A program made the position numbers and the translations under genes. Shown here one piece after another: positions 14,082-16,898 of a stretch of DNA of 16,898 bases. The notes under the pieces are model-generated. The model ran no database searches. It saw only the letters and a program-made list of their open reading frames with translations, and was not told where the DNA came from. Source of the DNA: CAYFUR01 sp964346275. GTDB taxonomy: Bacteria > Sumerlaeota > Sumerlaeia > SLMS01. The stretch is from positions 1 through 16,898 of the forward strand of contig CAYFUR010000081.1 of the NCBI GenBank assembly GCA_964346275.1. The letters run 5' to 3'. Each line of letters opens with the position of its first letter. Positions within the stretch are counted from its first letter, which is position 1.

Positions 14082-16583
14082 ATGAAAAGCCGCCATCCCG
14101 ATTTTCGCCCCCCTTCCGAGGCCACAGAGAAGCGCGTCGAAGAGCTGCTCGGCCAGTTGAGCCTTTCCGAGAAAATCCGCCTGATTGGTGGTCAAACGGG
14201 CGGCAGGGCCACCTATGCCGTCGAGCGTCTTGGTATTCCCGCTCTTCGCCTGGCTGATGGGCCCGCCGGAGTTCATTGGTGGTGCGAAGCCTCCACCACC
14301 TATCCAGCCCTGATCGCTGCCGCCGCCAGCTTCGATCCCGATCTCGTCCGCCGCATGGGCGAGGGGCTCGGGCGCGACTGCCGGGCACGCGGCGTTCATA
14401 TCCTGCTCGCACCTGGCGTGAATATCTATCGGTCGCCGCTTTGCGGACGGAATTTTGAATATACAGGGGAGGATCCCTGCCTGGCATCCCGGATCGCGGC
14501 GGCGTATATCGACGGCGTCCAGAGCCAGGGAGTCTCCGCAACGGTCAAGCACTTTGCCGGCAATTTCCAGGAATACGACCGCCACCACGTCAGCACCGAC
14601 GCCGACGAACGCACTCTCCGGGAAATCTATCTGCCCGCTTTTGAGGCCGCCATTACCGAAGCCGGCGCCGGTGCTCTCATGACCGCTTATAACCTCGTCA
14701 ACGGCCAGCACGCCTCGCAGCAAGAGCACCTGATTCTGGATATACTCAAAGGGGAATGGGATTTCCAAGGCATCGCGATGTCCGATTGGGTGTCTGTCTA
14801 TGACACGATTGCCGCGGCGAATAACGGGCTCGATCTGGAGATGCCCGGCGCCGTGCATTTCCTCGAGGACAAAGTTCTCCAAGCGCTGGAAACAGGCACG
14901 GTTCATCCTGAGTCGATCGACGACAAGGTTCGCCGTTTGCTGCGTCTCGCCGTTTGTTTCGGTTGGCTGGGTCGCGAACAACAGGACCCGGCCATCCCGA
15001 TGCAGGATCCCGAGACGGAACGCATCTCTCGAGACGTGCTCCTTGGCGGAGCCGTGCTTTTGAAGAACGATGACGAGGTTCTTCCCTTGGACAAAGACAA
15101 GCTTCAGAAAGTCGCCGTGATCGGCCGCCATGCTCATCCCCCTGTCATCGGTGGCGGCGGCAGTTCCTACAACCCCCCTTATCACACTCGCAGCATCTTG
15201 GAAGGTGTCGGCGCCTATCTGGAGAACGAAGGCCAGGTCCTCCATGCTCCCGGTTTCGATCCGGAGCGCGCCGAGAAAGTCTGCCAGTCTCTCTGCTTTA
15301 TTCAAGAAGACGGCACACACGGTCTGCGCGGAGAATTCTTCGCCAGCGTTGAACCGGAAGGGGAACCGCAAACCGGGCAGACCTGGGAGCGTATCCACAA
15401 ACGATGGGGGAGGAGGCCGCCCGTCGAGGGGATCGATGGAGCGCCCTTTTCCGCGCGCTTTTCCGGCTTCCTGGACGTCGGCGAAAGCCAACTCTACAAT
15501 TTCTACATGAATATACACGGCCGGTGCCGCCTTCGCGTTGCGGGGGAGACCCTCGTCGATTGCTGGCACTCCGCCGATCCGGCCATCCACAAAACGATGC
15601 AACGGAAACTTTCCGCCGGCCGCCACGCCGTGGAACTCGAATTCTCCCAGACTCACTTCCGAAGTATTCTGTCCCTCGGTGCCGAGCCCGCGACCGCCGC
15701 GAATCGCGAACGCGAAGCTGCACGGCAGGCCGCCCGCGAGGCTGACGCCGCCATCCTGTGCGTGGGCTTTACACAAGAAACGGAACACGAGGGCGGCGAC
15801 CGGACCTTTGCCCTGCCCACCGGCACGGATGAGTTTATTACTGAAATCTGCGCCGAAAACGCGAACGTCGTCCTGGTTCTCACCGCCGGAGGCAACGTGG
15901 ATATGGCTCCCTGGATAGACAAGGTCAAGGCGTTGCTCCACATCTGGTATCCTGGCCAGGATGCCGCCGCCGTGGCCGATCTGCTGTTTGGCGCCGTCAA
16001 CCCGAGCGGCAAACTCCCCGCCACCTTCGAGGACAAGCTCGAGCATCGGTCATCCGCTCATTCCTACGGCATCGCCACGGCCCAGGCCGAACCGCCCGAA
16101 TGGCGCAAGGACTACTACCGGCGCATCACCCTCGCCGACGGCGTGATGACCGGCTATCGCCACCACGACCGCCACGCCATCCCGCCGCGCTTCCCCTTCG
16201 GATTCGGACTGAGCTATACGAGCTTCTCCCTCGAGAACCTGCACCTCTCCTCTCGCGAAATGGAGCCCGGTGCGACCATCGATATCACCCTCGACGTCAC
16301 AAACACCGGCGATCGTGAAGGAGCTGAAGTCATCCAGTTATATATCTCCCCTCCGGATTCCGAGACACCACGGCCGGTGAAGGAGTTAAAGGGCTTTCAG
16401 AAGCTCCACCTCCAACCCGGCGAAACGCAAACCGCTCGCCTCTCCATAGGCCCGCGAGACCTGCGCACCTACGATCAGTGGGGGAAGCGCTGGATCACGA
16501 TCCCTGGCGAGTATCAGGCCCTCCTCGGCGCCTCTTCCGAGGATCTGCCGCTCCGCGCGTTTTTTCAGGTTGTCTCCCGGTAA
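14082..16583 (+). CDS. GH3 beta-glucosidase with PA14 insert, probably cytoplasmic
   Basis: An 833-residue exo-acting beta-glucosidase. ATG 14082 has GGAG 9 bases upstream; the frame is open to 13962 but that part is unlike GH3. No signal peptide is seen. GH3 N-terminal barrel, about 17-300: GIPALRLADGPAG, VSATVKHFAGN, YDRHHVS and GIAMSDW with nucleophile Asp235. The C-terminal alpha/beta sandwich (from about 320) is split by a PA14-like module at roughly 414-535 (GLRGEFF, then FSARFSGFLDVGESQLYNFY). After it comes ETEHEGGDRTFALP, where Glu570 is the likely acid/base. A fibronectin III-like domain closes the protein (about 715-830: PFGFGLSYTSF, then VTNTGDREGAEVIQLYI). This matches the layout of the PA14-bearing KmBglI type. 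It would release glucose from imported beta-gluco-oligosaccharides. It lies downstream of the regulator gene with its own operators. Confidence 0.94.
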   Translation: MKSRHPDFRPPSEATEKRVEELLGQLSLSEKIRLIGGQTGGRATYAVERLGIPALRLADGPAGVHWWCEASTTYPALIAAAASFDPDLVRRMGEGLGRDCRARGVHILLAPGVNIYRSPLCGRNFEYTGEDPCLASRIAAAYIDGVQSQGVSATVKHFAGNFQEYDRHHVSTDADERTLREIYLPAFEAAITEAGAGALMTAYNLVNGQHASQQEHLILDILKGEWDFQGIAMSDWVSVYDTIAAANNGLDLEMPGAVHFLEDKVLQALETGTVHPESIDDKVRRLLRLAVCFGWLGREQQDPAIPMQDPETERISRDVLLGGAVLLKNDDEVLPLDKDKLQKVAVIGRHAHPPVIGGGGSSYNPPYHTRSILEGVGAYLENEGQVLHAPGFDPERAEKVCQSLCFIQEDGTHGLRGEFFASVEPEGEPQTGQTWERIHKRWGRRPPVEGIDGAPFSARFSGFLDVGESQLYNFYMNIHGRCRLRVAGETLVDCWHSADPAIHKTMQRKLSAGRHAVELEFSQTHFRSILSLGAEPATAANREREAARQAAREADAAILCVGFTQETEHEGGDRTFALPTGTDEFITEICAENANVVLVLTAGGNVDMAPWIDKVKALLHIWYPGQDAAAVADLLFGAVNPSGKLPATFEDKLEHRSSAHSYGIATAQAEPPEWRKDYYRRITLADGVMTGYRHHDRHAIPPRFPFGFGLSYTSFSLENLHLSSREMEPGATIDITLDVTNTGDREGAEVIQLYISPPDSETPRPVKELKGFQKLHLQPGETQTARLSIGPRDLRTYDQWGKRWITIPGEYQALLGASSEDLPLRAFFQVVSR

Positions 16584-16648
16584 TGCCTGGCCCCCAACCG
16601 ATAAGGGAAAAAGCCCGGGACAAAGGGAATGCTCTGCCCCCACGCTTC

Positions 16649-16674
16649 TCCGTAGCTGTGAGGGAAGCTACGGA
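16649..16674. other. 9-bp stem-loop downstream of the GH3 gene
   Basis: TCCGTAGCT (16649-16657) pairs perfectly with AGCTACGGA (16666-16674) over an eight-base loop. Neither strand has a T-run next to it. It may protect the 3' end of the GH3 message or act as a weak terminator. The rest of the gap between the GH3 stop and the tRNA shows nothing recognisable. Confidence 0.35.
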
Positions 16675-16844
16675 AAACCATTCAGTCAGTTTTAAAATTA
16701 TACAGGACCAATCATTCCGGCGATTCCGGCTCGCCGACGAGATTTGCGCGCTGCTTCTGGGAGCGGAAAAAACTGGCCCAAAATCCGGCACAGCCGCCGG
16801 GCGAGGGCGCGTAAACTCCGGTGGGGGAGAGCTATACGGGAACA

Positions 16845-16898
16845 TGGCGGACAGGGTGGGATTCGAACCCACGATACGCTATTAACGTATACACGCGT
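16845..16898 (-). tRNA. Partial class II tRNA, probably tRNA-Ser (3' part only)
   Basis: Read on the minus strand, the edge holds a tRNA 3' end: encoded CCA, acceptor strand CCTGTCC plus discriminator G, and a perfect T-arm (GTGGG, TTCGAAT loop, CCCAC). Before it comes a long variable arm with an ATACG/CGTAT stem, so the tRNA is class II. The acceptor implies a GGACAGG 5' end, and with G at the discriminator this fits tRNA-Ser rather than tRNA-Leu. The anticodon lies outside the window. Confidence 0.85.

Noticed and set aside
13965..16046. Minus-strand open frame (693 codons) opposite the GH3 gene
   Set aside because: Shadow of the GH3 coding frame; no ribosome site, no recognisable domain, and codon pattern explained by the opposite strand.
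16478..16885. Plus-strand open frame ending in a GFEPT-like sequence
   Set aside because: The C-terminal MADRVGFEPT string is the well-known artefact of translating a tRNA gene from the wrong strand.
1..16898. CRISPR array, insertion sequence, phage genes or toxin-antitoxin pair
   Set aside because: No regularly spaced direct repeats, transposase or integrase motifs, or small paired genes were found on either strand.

Overview
The window reads as a bacterial chromosomal locus for taking up and degrading a beta-glucan, most likely a laminarin-type beta-1,3-glucan. Base composition looks moderately GC-rich (judged by eye). The organism cannot be named from sequence alone. A short prepilin-like protein with a 'SPGPD...YDPTNGTISDGDI' tail, secreted glycosidases and LacI-controlled sugar ABC transport fit the Planctomycetes/Lentisphaerae/Hydrogenedentota/Sumerlaeota kind of lineage; this is an inference from style, not a placement.

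Layout. (1) 135-6042, minus strand: an apparent five-gene operon, read from high to low coordinates: lipoprotein sugar-binding protein, two MalF/MalG-type permeases (linked by ATGA and TAATG overlaps), a type IV/type II pseudopilin-like protein, and a secreted clan GH-A glycoside hydrolase, with a hairpin terminator at 79-121. No ATPase gene is present. (2) 6043-7052: a long regulatory region holding two LacI-type operators, apparent divergent promoters, a cluster of palindromes and the decayed C-terminal part of a GH1 beta-glucosidase. (3) 7053-9235, plus strand: a small secreted carbohydrate-binding-like protein, a strong intrinsic terminator or attenuator, then a secreted GH16 laminarinase with a C-terminal CBM6. 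(4) 9364-12558, minus strand: a large GH94/GH149/GH161-type glucan phosphorylase. (5) 12784-16583, plus strand: a LacI-family regulator and a GH3 beta-glucosidase with a PA14 insert. (6) 16845-16898, minus strand: the 3' part of a class II tRNA, probably tRNA-Ser, cut by the window edge.

How it fits together (inference). GH16 would cut beta-1,3-glucan outside the cell, the lipoprotein and permeases would import oligosaccharides using an ATPase encoded elsewhere, and two non-secreted enzymes would finish the job: phosphorolysis to glucose-1-phosphate, and GH3 hydrolysis to glucose. The secreted GH-A enzyme, the pseudopilin and the small CBM-like protein suggest extra work at the cell surface.

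The most informative signal is a 12-base palindrome, GTTATCGATAAC. It occurs perfectly at 6421-6432 and 12688-12699, with near copies at 6209-6220 (11/12) and at 13922-13933 and 13944-13955 (10/12 each). All five sites lie in intergenic promoter regions of the transport operon, the GH16 side, the phosphorylase and the GH3 gene. This predicts that the local LacI protein controls the whole locus.
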